A stretch of DNA of 33,845 nt from an archaeon. Lineage in GTDB: Archaea > Nanobdellota > Nanobdellia > Woesearchaeales > GW2011-AR9. The notes below the pieces were generated by a model. It did no database searches. It worked only from the letters and a program-made list of their open reading frames with translations, and had not been told where the DNA came from. Positions within the stretch are counted from its first letter, which is position 1. Every line of letters starts with the position of its first letter. The stretch lies in the NCBI GenBank assembly GCA_023259115.1, contig JAHFQW010000010.1, positions 10,180 to 44,024 of the forward strand, in the 5' to 3' direction. The position numbers and the translations under genes were made by a program. This document shows, piece by piece, positions 24,072 to 31,520 of the stretch.

Positions 24072-24461
24072 TCACCACGCAAACAGAAAATACCGCACAA
24101 CCACGAGCACCAGCGTCACAAGCAACGCCACATTAACCCCTTTGTAATTTAGTGAAACACCAATTCTCTCACAAAACTCCGCAATAAACGAATGCCCATA
24201 ATTCTTCTCTGATGTTCGCGGATACCCCCTCAAAGATTGCATAAGCGTTGTCACCGGACAAATAATATCCACTCGATGAATCATTGGCCAAAACGTCAAC
24301 CCCCACAAAAATTGCACAAACATAATACTTACAATATACCAAAAATGAAACGCCACAACCCCTCCCCACAAAGACTTCGGCACCAAAAATAACCCAAACC
24401 ACAACAGCACTATAGGTAGATGCAGCCAAAACACTATCTCTATCCACACTTTTTTAACCAT
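24072..24461 (-). CDS. DUF2784-like small membrane protein
   Basis: 129 residues, four hydrophobic segments (about 5-28, 33-58, a short one near 60-70, 105-128). The loop IICPVTTLMQSLRGY ... YGHSFIAEFCERIG matches the CPLTxxEnxLR...sFIxxyL signature of DUF2784 membrane proteins; the function of that family is unknown. Start: in-frame GTG 24470 and ATG 24467 also exist, but ATG 24461 lies 8 nt after GAGGTG. It follows the zinc-ribbon gene by 46 bp on the same strand and may be co-transcribed. Confidence 0.72.
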   Translation of the reverse strand: MVKKVWIEIVFWLHLPIVLLWFGLFLVPKSLWGGVVAFHFWYIVSIMFVQFLWGLTFWPMIHRVDIICPVTTLMQSLRGYPRTSEKNYGHSFIAEFCERIGVSLNYKGVNVALLVTLVLVVVRYFLFAW

Positions 24462-24507
24462 GTACATCACACCTCATAAAGACCCGATACAAAAAAAACT
24501 CAACAAC

Positions 24508-24924
24508 TCACGCCACATCCGACGCCCGATACCTCGGCACCGGCCCATTACAATATGGACACGCCTGCGGCATTCTCTTAAATGGATCATACTTATAAGA
24601 ATACTTACAATTAGGACAATTACACTTCACCAAATCAGACCCCGCAACACGTGAAAAATAACCTGAAGACTGCTCCTTACGCATTCTCGCCACCCGATCC
24701 AAATAATCATCTTCCTTATCCCACCCCGCCGGTTTAGGTGGTTCTTCTGGTTCTTTTTTCACTTCATCATTCTTAACCCCTTTAAACGAAGTCTTACCAG
24801 AATAACATCCCTGACATACCATCTGCTTCAATTGAAAATGTAACTTAAATTGATCCGCCGGAGAAAAATTACCACACACCTTACATTGTGCCTTCACCCC
24901 TTGTCCTAAATTTATTGCTGCCAT
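24508..24924 (-). CDS. Double zinc-ribbon protein (paralogue 1)
   Basis: 138 residues. N-terminal ribbon C14-x2-C17 / C37-x2-C40, a charged, Pro-rich linker with a conserved-looking DDYLDRVARMRKEQ helix, and a C-terminal ribbon C103-x2-C106 / C122-x2-C125 with CKYSYKYDPF and ACPYC. Each set of four Cys should bind one zinc. Such proteins in archaea often bind nucleic acid or translation factors, but this one is not assigned. A TATATAAA element near 24950-24957 predicts a leader of a few bases. Two proteins of the same layout lie at 27058 and 27793. Confidence 0.8.
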   Translation of the reverse strand: MAAINLGQGVKAQCKVCGNFSPADQFKLHFQLKQMVCQGCYSGKTSFKGVKNDEVKKEPEEPPKPAGWDKEDDYLDRVARMRKEQSSGYFSRVAGSDLVKCNCPNCKYSYKYDPFKRMPQACPYCNGPVPRYRASDVA

Positions 24925-25056
24925 ATGACCCTGAAAAGAGAGGAAGTGGTTTATATAGTTTTGGATGGCCCAATGTATACAAAAAATACCAACATCCCCT
25001 CTCTTTTACAACTTTCTACAAAAATAATTCAAAAAAAAAGAAATTGCTACTCTTAA

Positions 25057-25656
25057 ATGTATAAACACCCTTTTAAAACCACAAAAGAATACAACCCCAT
25101 GAATGAATTTTGGGAAAAAGTAGAACAGTACAATGGCAAACTCATCCCTTTCGCTCTCGTTCTACTTTTTGTAATCATCATCTTTGAACTCTTCATCCAC
25201 ATTGAAAACCTCACATTTCAAACGGCACTGGAGATCGCTGATTATATTGTCATTGCCATTTTTGCCATTGACCTCACCTTCCTCTCCCTCAAAGCAAAAA
25301 GTGCTAAATTATTCTTTAAAAAAAATTGGTTAGATCTACTCGCTATAATACCCTTCGCCATCCTCTTTCGCGCCGCAGAAGAAGCATTCCTCCTCTTTCG
25401 TGCCAGCGAACAAATCGCCGTAGGCCAAGCCGTACTCCACGAAACCATTGAAGTAAGTAAAGCCACAAAAATTGAACGTCTCGCCGCTGTAGAGCGCTTC
25501 ACCAAAATAGGCCGTGGCATTAAAATCATTGCCCGTTCTTTGCGTTTAGGTTCAAAAACCAGCAGCGTTATCCGTTTTCAACGAAAAAAAATCAGCCACA
25601 AAAAAGACATGCAAACTAAAAATAAAAATCATAACAGTAAAACACAAATCATATAG
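25057..25656 (+). CDS. Voltage-sensor-like membrane protein without pore domain
   Basis: 199 residues. Helices at about 27-48 (S1-like), 57-80 (S2-like, IADYIVIAIFAIDLTFLSL with acidic Asp), 87-108 (S3-like, KKNWLDLLAIIPFAILF), then a helix with spaced Arg (FRAAEEAFLLFRASEQ) and long basic helices (RFTKIGRGIKIIARSLRL). NWLDLLAIIPF is characteristic of S3 in voltage-gated K+ channels. No S5-S6 or selectivity filter (TVGYG) follows. The start is uncertain: ATG 25057 lies inside a possible TATA (TGTATAAA, 25058-25065), so ATG 25099 (MNEFWEKV) may be the real one. Confidence 0.7.
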   Translation: MYKHPFKTTKEYNPMNEFWEKVEQYNGKLIPFALVLLFVIIIFELFIHIENLTFQTALEIADYIVIAIFAIDLTFLSLKAKSAKLFFKKNWLDLLAIIPFAILFRAAEEAFLLFRASEQIAVGQAVLHETIEVSKATKIERLAAVERFTKIGRGIKIIARSLRLGSKTSSVIRFQRKKISHKKDMQTKNKNHNSKTQII

Positions 25657-25671
25657 TAAACAGCAAAAAAC

Positions 25672-26949
25672 CTAACACACCTTCACCAAATCCACTTTCT
25701 TCACCCGTTCACGTACATACACATCTCTCAAAAGCACTTTTACAACTTCTTTTAAACCCGTATACTCTCGTTCCACAGACGCGTACAACCGCCCTTCTTT
25801 CACAAATATTGCCTTATCTTTATACTTCGCTCGAAATTTCTGCGCAAATTCCGTCATCTGTACTGTAGGTCCTCCTCGCACCATCTTTTTATCCAACTCT
25901 TTGAGCGAAACAACAAAATACATCACAACTCTACCTTCCCACTCCCAACCACTCTCAACCACACCAAATTCACCCAATCCCTCACGTAAGAACTCAAACA
26001 CTCTCAACAACTTAACCCCCACAACATCCTCTTTTCCTTCCAACGACTCTAATTCTAAATAAACAATCTCTTTCCCCCTCTTTTCTTGTTGTAACTTCTC
26101 AACCAAAATTCTCGCTCGCTCAAAAAATCTGACACTCGGCTTTGCCAAATACTCTTTTGCCCTCTGCGTAAATAATTTCCACTTCTCCAAAGATAACGCC
26201 GCCGCCGCATTACGAGTCTTATCTACCGGATCAATCACAATAAGTGGTGAGACCAACTTAGATTTGTTCAATTCAAAGAGCACATTTTTGCTTTTATAAT
26301 AACCCGCCGCATCCACCACCTCTTTCTCTTTCCATTTAACTGCCGCACGTAACAACTTCTCAAACGAACCATAATAAATCACCAGAATTTCCAGCACATA
26401 CCCGCTAAAACCATTAATATACGACTCCGCCCCATACAACTGTTGTGACTTGCAAAACTGCTTTGCCAAACGAATTTCATCTTTCAATCTCTTTCCCGAT
26501 TTGTTAATCCACCGCGCATGGAGCGGTGAAATGTCGGTAATATTTTTCGCCTCTCTCGCGCTTGAAATCTTCAAGATTGGTACAACCTCAAACCACAACC
26601 CCTCATATTCCATCCTAAAATAATCTCGACTCCCATGTAATCGCTCTCGTTTAATATTAGGAAAACCACTCTGCAGTGCACTCTCAAGCATCTCAGAGAG
26701 TTCCATTGATCTTGCCGCATATTTACCATAATCATACAACACAAAAATATCAATATCCGCAGCCGCAGCAAGCCATGTATCCTTCGCCCCGCTGCCTCCT
26801 AAAATAGCCTCCCCATTAACAACTACTTTATTCAAACTCTGTAAAAACAATGAAATTGCCTTCTCACGTTGCGCTCTCTGCGCCAAACTAGGTACAACTC
26901 TCTTTGTAATCTCCTCTATAACCTTATTCATACCTGTAATCTTACTCAT
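25672..26949 (-). CDS. cca: Archaeal class I CCA-adding tRNA nucleotidyltransferase
   Basis: 425 residues, near the family's usual 430-450. It adds CCA to tRNA 3' ends, needed because none of the three tRNA genes here encodes CCA. Head domain: ILGGSGAKDTWLAAAADIDIFVLYD (about 50-75), with the GS of polymerase-beta nucleotidyltransferases and the DxD metal-binding aspartates; the third carboxylate is likely in WFEVVPI. Central domain: ESYINGFSGYVLEILVIYYGSF; DPVDKTRNAAAALS. Tail domain: MVRGGPTVQM and following. A TTG (26958) extends the frame; ATG 26949 is chosen because a TTAATATAA-like element is centred 26 nt upstream (leaderless). Confidence 0.95.
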   Translation of the reverse strand: MSKITGMNKVIEEITKRVVPSLAQRAQREKAISLFLQSLNKVVVNGEAILGGSGAKDTWLAAAADIDIFVLYDYGKYAARSMELSEMLESALQSGFPNIKRERLHGSRDYFRMEYEGLWFEVVPILKISSAREAKNITDISPLHARWINKSGKRLKDEIRLAKQFCKSQQLYGAESYINGFSGYVLEILVIYYGSFEKLLRAAVKWKEKEVVDAAGYYKSKNVLFELNKSKLVSPLIVIDPVDKTRNAAAALSLEKWKLFTQRAKEYLAKPSVRFFERARILVEKLQQEKRGKEIVYLELESLEGKEDVVGVKLLRVFEFLREGLGEFGVVESGWEWEGRVVMYFVVSLKELDKKMVRGGPTVQMTEFAQKFRAKYKDKAIFVKEGRLYASVEREYTGLKEVVKVLLRDVYVRERVKKVDLVKVC

Positions 26950-27057
26950 AAAACCCAATCAATCACAAGATTATATTAACTTTTGGGTCAAATAGAGATA
27001 TTTGTTTATCTTCAGGGGTAACAACAATTTTTAAACTCGCCCCCTTTCTAGCATAAC

Positions 27058-27348
27058 ATGATAGACTTTGGTACAACAAAAGTAAGCTGTATAACATGCG
27101 AAAAAAACGTAGATACACTCCAAGCTCGCAGCCTCACTCTGAGCGGTAAACAAAAATATGAATGCTTCAACTGCTATCGCCAAAATAAAAATTCACCCTC
27201 AAGTTCATCCCAAGAACGTAATACAAAATTAGATTTATTCTGTGCACGCTGTAAATACAAATTTCACTCCCGTGATTTACTCTGCCCCTACTGTTCGCAA
27301 AGTGACTTGGTAACTCGTGCCGATTTATCCGTCAAAGACTTTTTATAA
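27058..27348 (+). CDS. Double zinc-ribbon protein (paralogue 2)
   Basis: 96 residues. Ribbon 1: C11-x2-C14 / C36-x2-C39. A Ser/Gln linker (about 42-58) follows. Ribbon 2: C62-x2-C65 / C76-x2-C79, with FCARCKYKFHSRDLLCPYC. It shares the second-ribbon signature CxxCxYKF...CPYC with the proteins at 24508 and 27793. It probably binds nucleic acid or protein through zinc; no specific role is known. A TTTTTAAAC element about 26 nt upstream suggests a leaderless start. It stands just after the divergent cca gene. Confidence 0.8.
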   Translation: MIDFGTTKVSCITCEKNVDTLQARSLTLSGKQKYECFNCYRQNKNSPSSSSQERNTKLDLFCARCKYKFHSRDLLCPYCSQSDLVTRADLSVKDFL

Positions 27349-27387
27349 AAAAAGTGTGATATAGATAAGTACAACAATATAACAGTC

Positions 27388-27789
27388 ATGCCTTCCTACA
27401 ACTTTTCCTCGAAATTCTATATAGGAATATTTTTCATTCTACTCAGCTTTACGCTTGGCAAAATTGCCACGATCACTTTTGTATGGTATTTTACAGACGC
27501 AACCCTGCGCTGGCTCTCGGTAGGGATATACATCCTAAGCTGGCCCCTTCTAATTGTAGGAATCATCTGGGTTGGCAAAGAATACGCTCAAACTATTCAA
27601 AAATATATTTCCTATCAATACTATCACGAGACAATAAAGAGTAGAACACAAAAAGCTTTTTATAAGACAAAAGAAATAAGCCAAAATGTACATGAAAAAG
27701 TAAAAAATCAATTAGATGAAATTAAAAAAAAGAAAATCATATTAAAAGAAAAAATTAATAAAAGAAAGAAGTCGAAAAACGAGGTATAA
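27388..27789 (+). CDS. Two-TM membrane protein with basic coiled-coil tail
   Basis: 133 residues. Two TM helices (about 9-33 and 42-64) with a short loop, then a long Lys-rich cytoplasmic helix (about 70-133, ending KKKKIILKEKINKRKKSKNEV). No family recognised. The basic tail could bind nucleic acid or acidic membrane lipids. The zinc-ribbon gene starts 3 bp after its stop, and the Nudix gene follows, so this heads a likely three-gene operon (27388-28731). A weak GATATAG element lies about 26 nt upstream. Confidence 0.68.
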   Translation: MPSYNFSSKFYIGIFFILLSFTLGKIATITFVWYFTDATLRWLSVGIYILSWPLLIVGIIWVGKEYAQTIQKYISYQYYHETIKSRTQKAFYKTKEISQNVHEKVKNQLDEIKKKKIILKEKINKRKKSKNEV

Positions 27790-27792
27790 AAC

Positions 27793-28185
27793 ATGGACGA
27801 AGACTTTAACAGCTTAGTAATGGAATGTAACAACTGCCATTTAAAATTTAGGGCCACCGAATTAAAAATCGACCCATTAAAAAACGCCCTCGTTTGTTCT
27901 AACTGCCTCGCTTTTCCCGGCAGTAAAGTGATGATTATTAAAGATGACAGCATACGCAAAAAACGACCTGAAGTAAAAACTGAAATAATCCCAGAACGTA
28001 AACCAATCACGCAAGCTAAACCTCTTTTACAAAACAAAACCGAACAAAAAAAAGACATGGATGAAATACCAGAAGGCTATAAAGCATTTAAATGCAGCCA
28101 CTGTAACTACAAATTCACCCGGAAAAATAATTGGCAAGGCAACTGCCCCTACTGTGCCAAGAATACCGCAAAACCATTGAAATAA
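27793..28185 (+). CDS. Double zinc-ribbon protein (paralogue 3)
   Basis: 130 residues. Ribbon 1: C12-x2-C15 / C35-x2-C38. A long Lys/Pro/Glu linker (about 45-92) follows. Ribbon 2: C101-x2-C104 / C118-x2-C121 with FKCSHCNYKFTRKNNWQGNCPYC. It is the third protein of this architecture in 3.7 kb. The start ATG has GAGGT 8 nt upstream, as expected for an internal operon gene, unlike leaderless neighbours. It sits between the two-TM protein and the Nudix gene. Zinc binding is near certain; function unknown. Confidence 0.8.
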   Translation: MDEDFNSLVMECNNCHLKFRATELKIDPLKNALVCSNCLAFPGSKVMIIKDDSIRKKRPEVKTEIIPERKPITQAKPLLQNKTEQKKDMDEIPEGYKAFKCSHCNYKFTRKNNWQGNCPYCAKNTAKPLK

Positions 28186-28200
28186 TTTTTTCACATCATC

Positions 28201-28731
28201 ATGACCGCACAAGAAATAAGCTTGCAGCACGCAAAATCAGATAAATTATTTTATCTTGTTGCTAATATCATAATCTATCGCCAGCAAGATCAGCGTTGTT
28301 TAATTCTTAAACGTAGTTCCACAGAAAAAGTACATCCCAATAAATACTGTGTTCCCGGCGGCAAGTTGGAATGGAAAGATCTCCCCCTAGATTCTCCTAC
28401 AAGACATAACGGCGACGTCCTAGACTATGAAAACGCTGTAGAATTATTGTTAGCTCGTGAAGCCAAAGAAGAAGCAGGTATAGAAATCGACCTAAGCTCA
28501 AAACTCAAATACATCAACAGCGTAGCTTTCATAAGACCAGATGGCATCCCCGTTCTCTTAGTCAAATTCGCCGCATACTACAAAAGCGGAGAAATTGCTC
28601 TAGAGAATGGCTCATTCACTAATTACGCCTGGGTCAACACAGATGAGATAAAAAAATATGACTGTATTCAGGGAATTGCTCAAGAAATTACTCAAACAAT
28701 AGAGCACTTTAAAGACAATCAAAAAAACTAA
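28201..28731 (+). CDS. Nudix hydrolase with insertion in the Nudix box
   Basis: 176 residues. Nudix fold: FYLVANIIIYRQQDQRCLILKRSS, YCVPGGKLEWKD, then an insert of about 20 residues (LPLDSPTRHNGDVLDYE), then NAVELLLAREAKEEAGIEI. The catalytic REAKEEAG (86-93) is intact, but GX5E is separated from it by the insert, which is unlike the usual 23-residue box. Nudix proteins hydrolyse nucleoside diphosphate derivatives; the substrate is unknown. Its ATG is 16 nt past the stop of the zinc-ribbon gene, so it is probably the last gene of that operon. Confidence 0.85.
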   Translation: MTAQEISLQHAKSDKLFYLVANIIIYRQQDQRCLILKRSSTEKVHPNKYCVPGGKLEWKDLPLDSPTRHNGDVLDYENAVELLLAREAKEEAGIEIDLSSKLKYINSVAFIRPDGIPVLLVKFAAYYKSGEIALENGSFTNYAWVNTDEIKKYDCIQGIAQEITQTIEHFKDNQKN

Positions 28732-28808
28732 ACAACACCAATTTTTAACAAAATTTTATAAAGAGTTCGCAAAATCTTCTTATCCAAGCCAACGTCGCAT
28801 AACTCGGT

Positions 28809-28831
28809 ACTTTCCCAAAAGAAAGCGAGAT
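28809..28831 (+). other. tRNA-Ser intron 1, D loop (position 20/21)
   Basis: 23 nt. Perfect bulge-helix-bulge: central helix CTCG/CGAG (28803-28806/28826-28829), bulges GTA and ATA, inner helix CTTTC/GAAAG. Cutting after the second bulge base restores the D loop AACTCGGTA. Confidence 0.9.
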
Positions 28832-28848
28832 ATTGCGCAGGTCTTGAA

Positions 28849-28879
28849 CCCTCTTTAGAAAAACTAAAGAACCAGAGCA
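28849..28879 (+). other. tRNA-Ser intron 2, anticodon loop (position 37/38)
   Basis: 31 nt. Outer helix CAGGT/ACCTG. The central helix CTTG/AGAG is relaxed (one G-T wobble, one mismatch). Bulges AAC and CAA, then an inner hairpin TCTTTAG/CTAAAGA with an A5 loop. It is excised to give the seven-base loop CTTGAAA. Confidence 0.85.
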
Positions 28880-28909
28880 AACCTGTCCCTTGTGGATTCC
28901 CAGTTCAAA

Positions 28910-28953
28910 TATTGACGCCCGAACCAACAATATCTCGAACGTCAATGAGAATG
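28910..28953 (+). other. tRNA-Ser intron 3, T loop (position 59/60)
   Basis: 44 nt. Outer helix is the T stem itself (CCCAG/CTGGG). Central helix TTC/GAA, bulges AAT and TGT, and a perfect inner 7-bp helix ATTGACG/CGTCAAT. The product T loop is TTCAAAT. The junction may be shifted by one base with the same product. Confidence 0.85.
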
Positions 28954-28968
28954 TCTGGGCGTTGGCGC

Positions 28969-28975
28969 TTTTTTT
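28969..28975 (+). terminator. T7 terminator of tRNA-Ser
   Basis: Seven T one base after the tRNA-Ser end. The next gene is on the opposite strand, so this is a plain transcription end. Confidence 0.6.
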
Positions 28976-28979
28976 AGCC

Positions 28980-29426
28980 CTAAATCTTTCTATCCATCCA
29001 CATATATTGATGTCCTTTCGCAAACTTTCGTTTTGTCAGAAAACGAATCATCGAATTATCACATTCCACATTCGCCCAACTATAAATATGTGTAATACCT
29101 TTTTTGTGTAACAATCCCAATGCCGTATCATATAACTTCCCCGCAATACCTTTTCGTCTATAATCAGCATCTACTACCAGATAAACCAAACAAGCATACT
29201 TATTCTTCAACAACCTATCTTTATCATTTATGCCAAACAGAATAAAACCAATTATCCTAGAATCCAATTCTGCCAGCAAAAAAACATCCTCGTTATTTGT
29301 TATACGTAACAAAAACTCATCTCTATCCATAAACGATTCATCCGCACTCACTCGAAATTCCACAATCATAGAACCAAAAGAAAATAATTGCTCAAAATCA
29401 TCCTCCGTTGCAGCTCGAATAATCAT
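28980..29426 (-). CDS. GNAT-family N-acetyltransferase
   Basis: 148 residues. Motif A YLVVDADYRRKGIAGKLYDTAL (the acetyl-CoA-binding R/Q-x-x-G-x-G/A is RRKGIAG), with C-terminal WANVECDNSMIRFLTKRKFAKG as in RimI-like enzymes. It transfers acetyl from acetyl-CoA to an amine; the target (protein N-terminus or small molecule) is unknown. The frame extends to 29444, but ATG 29426 begins at MIIRAATEDDF, the usual GNAT N-terminus, and a CTTTTAAAAAG element is centred 26 nt upstream. It converges with tRNA-Ser. Confidence 0.88.
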   Translation of the reverse strand: MIIRAATEDDFEQLFSFGSMIVEFRVSADESFMDRDEFLLRITNNEDVFLLAELDSRIIGFILFGINDKDRLLKNKYACLVYLVVDADYRRKGIAGKLYDTALGLLHKKGITHIYSWANVECDNSMIRFLTKRKFAKGHQYMWMDRKI

Positions 29427-29566
29427 AACAAAAATAGTGAACAACTCTTTTTAAAAGTTACTGATAATAAACTGCGTGGGACGCCACACCTAAATCATCA
29501 CAGTTTAATTACCAAAAATACAAAAACTATCGTATTTCTGTACAAAAAAAAATAACAACAATCCCT

Positions 29567-31453
29567 CTACTTAATCCGAATCACATCCAAATTTTTTGGT
29601 GCCACAGTCTCAATTCTAAACTGCTGATGAATTGATGCCGCCAAATCTAAACAGCGGCTGCTCTCCCCATGCACAATAATCACTTTACGTGGCTGTGGAT
29701 TACATCTCTTAATGAAATTCATCAACTGTCGTCGATCAGAATGATTCGTAATCTCCACACGATGTACATCCATATTTATCTTCATCACATACGATTTTCC
29801 ATCATTCATCATAATCTCTTTTTCTCCTTCACGAATGCGATGTCCCAGAGAACCAGGTGGTTGATAACAGCTAAAAATCAATGAATGCTTACTCCCCTCT
29901 GCCAAATTCTTCAAATACTCAACCGACGGCCCGCCTTGCAGCATACCTGACGTTGCAAGAATTAAACACGGCCCTTCTTCTTGGATAATTTGCTGTCGCT
30001 CTTTATTTGACCCAACCTGCTTAAAAATATCAGACAAAAACGGATTTCCCTCTGTTCCATAAAACGATTGCCGAACATTCCGATTCAAAAATTCCGGATA
30101 CGCCGTATGAATCGCTGTAATATCCCAAAGCATCCCATCCACATACACCGGCGCTTTAGGAATTCTTCCCTCGCGCGATAACCGCTCCACAATCATCATC
30201 ACTTCCTGCGCTCGTCCAGAACCAAGCACAGGCATCAATACTTTCCCACCGCGCTCAAACGTATCTTTAATCACCTTCACCATGTAATCATCCGCTTCTG
30301 TTTCCGCCATGATGTTTCCCTTCCCACCATACGTCGATTCAATCATCAGCGTTTCTAATCGTGCAAATTGCGTATTTCCTGCCTCCAGCAAATTCGTTCG
30401 CGCATACTTCAAATCACCCGTATACGCCAAATTATGTAAGCCATTTCCTATATTAAAATGTACAATCGCACTACCAATCACGTGCCCTGCATTATACAGT
30501 GTCAAACGAACATCAGGAGTGATATCCGTCACTTCCTCATAATCTAAACAAATCGTATGCAGCACCATCTTACGAATCTCTTCTGTTGTAAAAATCGGAT
30601 CTTTCCCTTCATTACGTTGAATTTTAATCATATCCAACTGCAAGAGCGCCATAACGTCTCGTGTCGGCGCCGTACAATAAATTGGCCCATTATAACCAAA
30701 CTTAAACAGATACGGAATCAAGCCAGAATGATCTAAATGTGAATGCGTCACAACCACTGCATCAATCTCGCTAATATTGAATTCTGGCGCATCTAAATAA
30801 GGATAGCTCTCTGTTCCTTCTTCACTCGGATCAATCCCGCAATCAATTAAAATACGTGATTCTGGCGTCTGTAAAAGAAAACATGTCCGCCCAACCTGTC
30901 TTGCCGCGCCTAAAAATGAAACTCTAACCCACTCATGTTTTTTCTCTCGCAACCAACCATCATATACTCGATGTCCCGTCTTATCCAAAAACTTCTTACG
31001 ATAATCCGCATTCTCATATAATACAGAGCGGATACTCTCAATTAATTTTGATCTAATCGGTGGCACTCTCTTCACAACTGTCACCCAATTCGTTTTCGCA
31101 GAAATCTCCCGCAAAATCTCCCCCTGTTTACCAATCGCAACACCCGGCTTCTCCGCATGAATAATCAACTGTGACCGCGGGGGATCGAAAATAAACTGCG
31201 TAACCCCTGCTTCTTTGGGAATCATTTTCTCAATTTCTTTCTCAGCCTTCACCGGATCCATACAAATCGACGGATCAGGGCGCAGCTCCATTCGCTTCTT
31301 AAACTGCTGTACCGCTTCGCGAATCGTTCCTTTATTATCTAAGAAATATTCTTTATCTTTTGTATAGAGCACTATATTTGCTCCCTCAAACGCAATATCT
31401 GATATTTTATCTGCGGGTAATACTTTTAATACTTCCTTTTGTATATCTGCCAT
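29567..31453 (-). CDS. fttA: aCPSF1/FttA transcription termination RNase
   Basis: 628 residues, normal for archaeal aCPSF1. It is the CPSF73-like beta-CASP nuclease that ends archaeal transcription by cutting nascent RNA at U-rich sites. Residues about 1-145: two KH-like domains (VAIGKQGEILREI is the GxxG-type loop). Residues about 178 onward: metallo-beta-lactamase fold with THSHLDHSG (about 238-246), NAGHVIGSA and YTGDLKY. The beta-CASP insert follows (ESTYGG, PVLGSGRAQEVM, ILATSGMLQGGPS). End: NHSDRRQL and IVHGE, zinc ligands. Start ATG has a TATTATAG element about 26 nt upstream, preceded by a duplicated CACGTG unit and a long hairpin-rich region. Confidence 0.96.
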   Translation of the reverse strand: MADIQKEVLKVLPADKISDIAFEGANIVLYTKDKEYFLDNKGTIREAVQQFKKRMELRPDPSICMDPVKAEKEIEKMIPKEAGVTQFIFDPPRSQLIIHAEKPGVAIGKQGEILREISAKTNWVTVVKRVPPIRSKLIESIRSVLYENADYRKKFLDKTGHRVYDGWLREKKHEWVRVSFLGAARQVGRTCFLLQTPESRILIDCGIDPSEEGTESYPYLDAPEFNISEIDAVVVTHSHLDHSGLIPYLFKFGYNGPIYCTAPTRDVMALLQLDMIKIQRNEGKDPIFTTEEIRKMVLHTICLDYEEVTDITPDVRLTLYNAGHVIGSAIVHFNIGNGLHNLAYTGDLKYARTNLLEAGNTQFARLETLMIESTYGGKGNIMAETEADDYMVKVIKDTFERGGKVLMPVLGSGRAQEVMMIVERLSREGRIPKAPVYVDGMLWDITAIHTAYPEFLNRNVRQSFYGTEGNPFLSDIFKQVGSNKERQQIIQEEGPCLILATSGMLQGGPSVEYLKNLAEGSKHSLIFSCYQPPGSLGHRIREGEKEIMMNDGKSYVMKINMDVHRVEITNHSDRRQLMNFIKRCNPQPRKVIIVHGESSRCLDLAASIHQQFRIETVAPKNLDVIRIK

Positions 31454-31480
31454 TGTTCTAAAAACCTCTACGTTTCTATA

Positions 31481-31509
31481 ATATCACGTGTAAAATATCA
31501 CGTGTAAAA
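31481..31509 (-). promoter_or_regulatory. Tandem CACGTG repeat upstream of fttA
   Basis: ATATCACGTGTAAA occurs twice in direct tandem (14-bp unit, plus one extra A). Each unit contains the palindrome CACGTG. The pair lies at and just upstream of the predicted fttA TATA position (about 31474-31484), where BRE-binding TFB or a regulator would bind. It may be a duplicated operator. Confidence 0.55.
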
Positions 31510-31520
31510 ACCTAAAACCA

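Larger units (their letters stand above)
28788..28967 (+). tRNA. tRNA-Ser (anticodon TGA) with three introns
   Basis: Acceptor GCCAACG/CGTTGGC is perfect and the discriminator is G. Anticodon stem CAGGT/ACCTG, mature loop CTTGAAA with TGA at 28845-28847. A 13-nt variable region (TCC-CTTGT-GGA stem-loop) is as expected for serine. T stem CCCAG/CTGGG, mature T loop TTCAAAT. D stem GCA/TGC with a T-T at 13-22. Three introns (23, 31 and 44 nt) interrupt the D loop, anticodon loop and T loop; removal leaves 82 nt. CCA is not encoded. An ATTTTATAAA element lies about 30 nt upstream and a T7 run follows. Confidence 0.9.

Noticed and set aside
27708-28230. Two minus-strand frames (116 and 67 codons) antisense to the zinc-ribbon gene
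   Set aside because: The plus strand has a coherent operon with four CxxC motifs and an RBS; the antisense frames show no domains.
28745-29111. Open frames on both strands across the tRNA-Ser region (28745-29023 minus and 28890-29111 plus)
   Set aside because: They lie over the three-intron tRNA gene and the end of the acetyltransferase gene; no coding signature.
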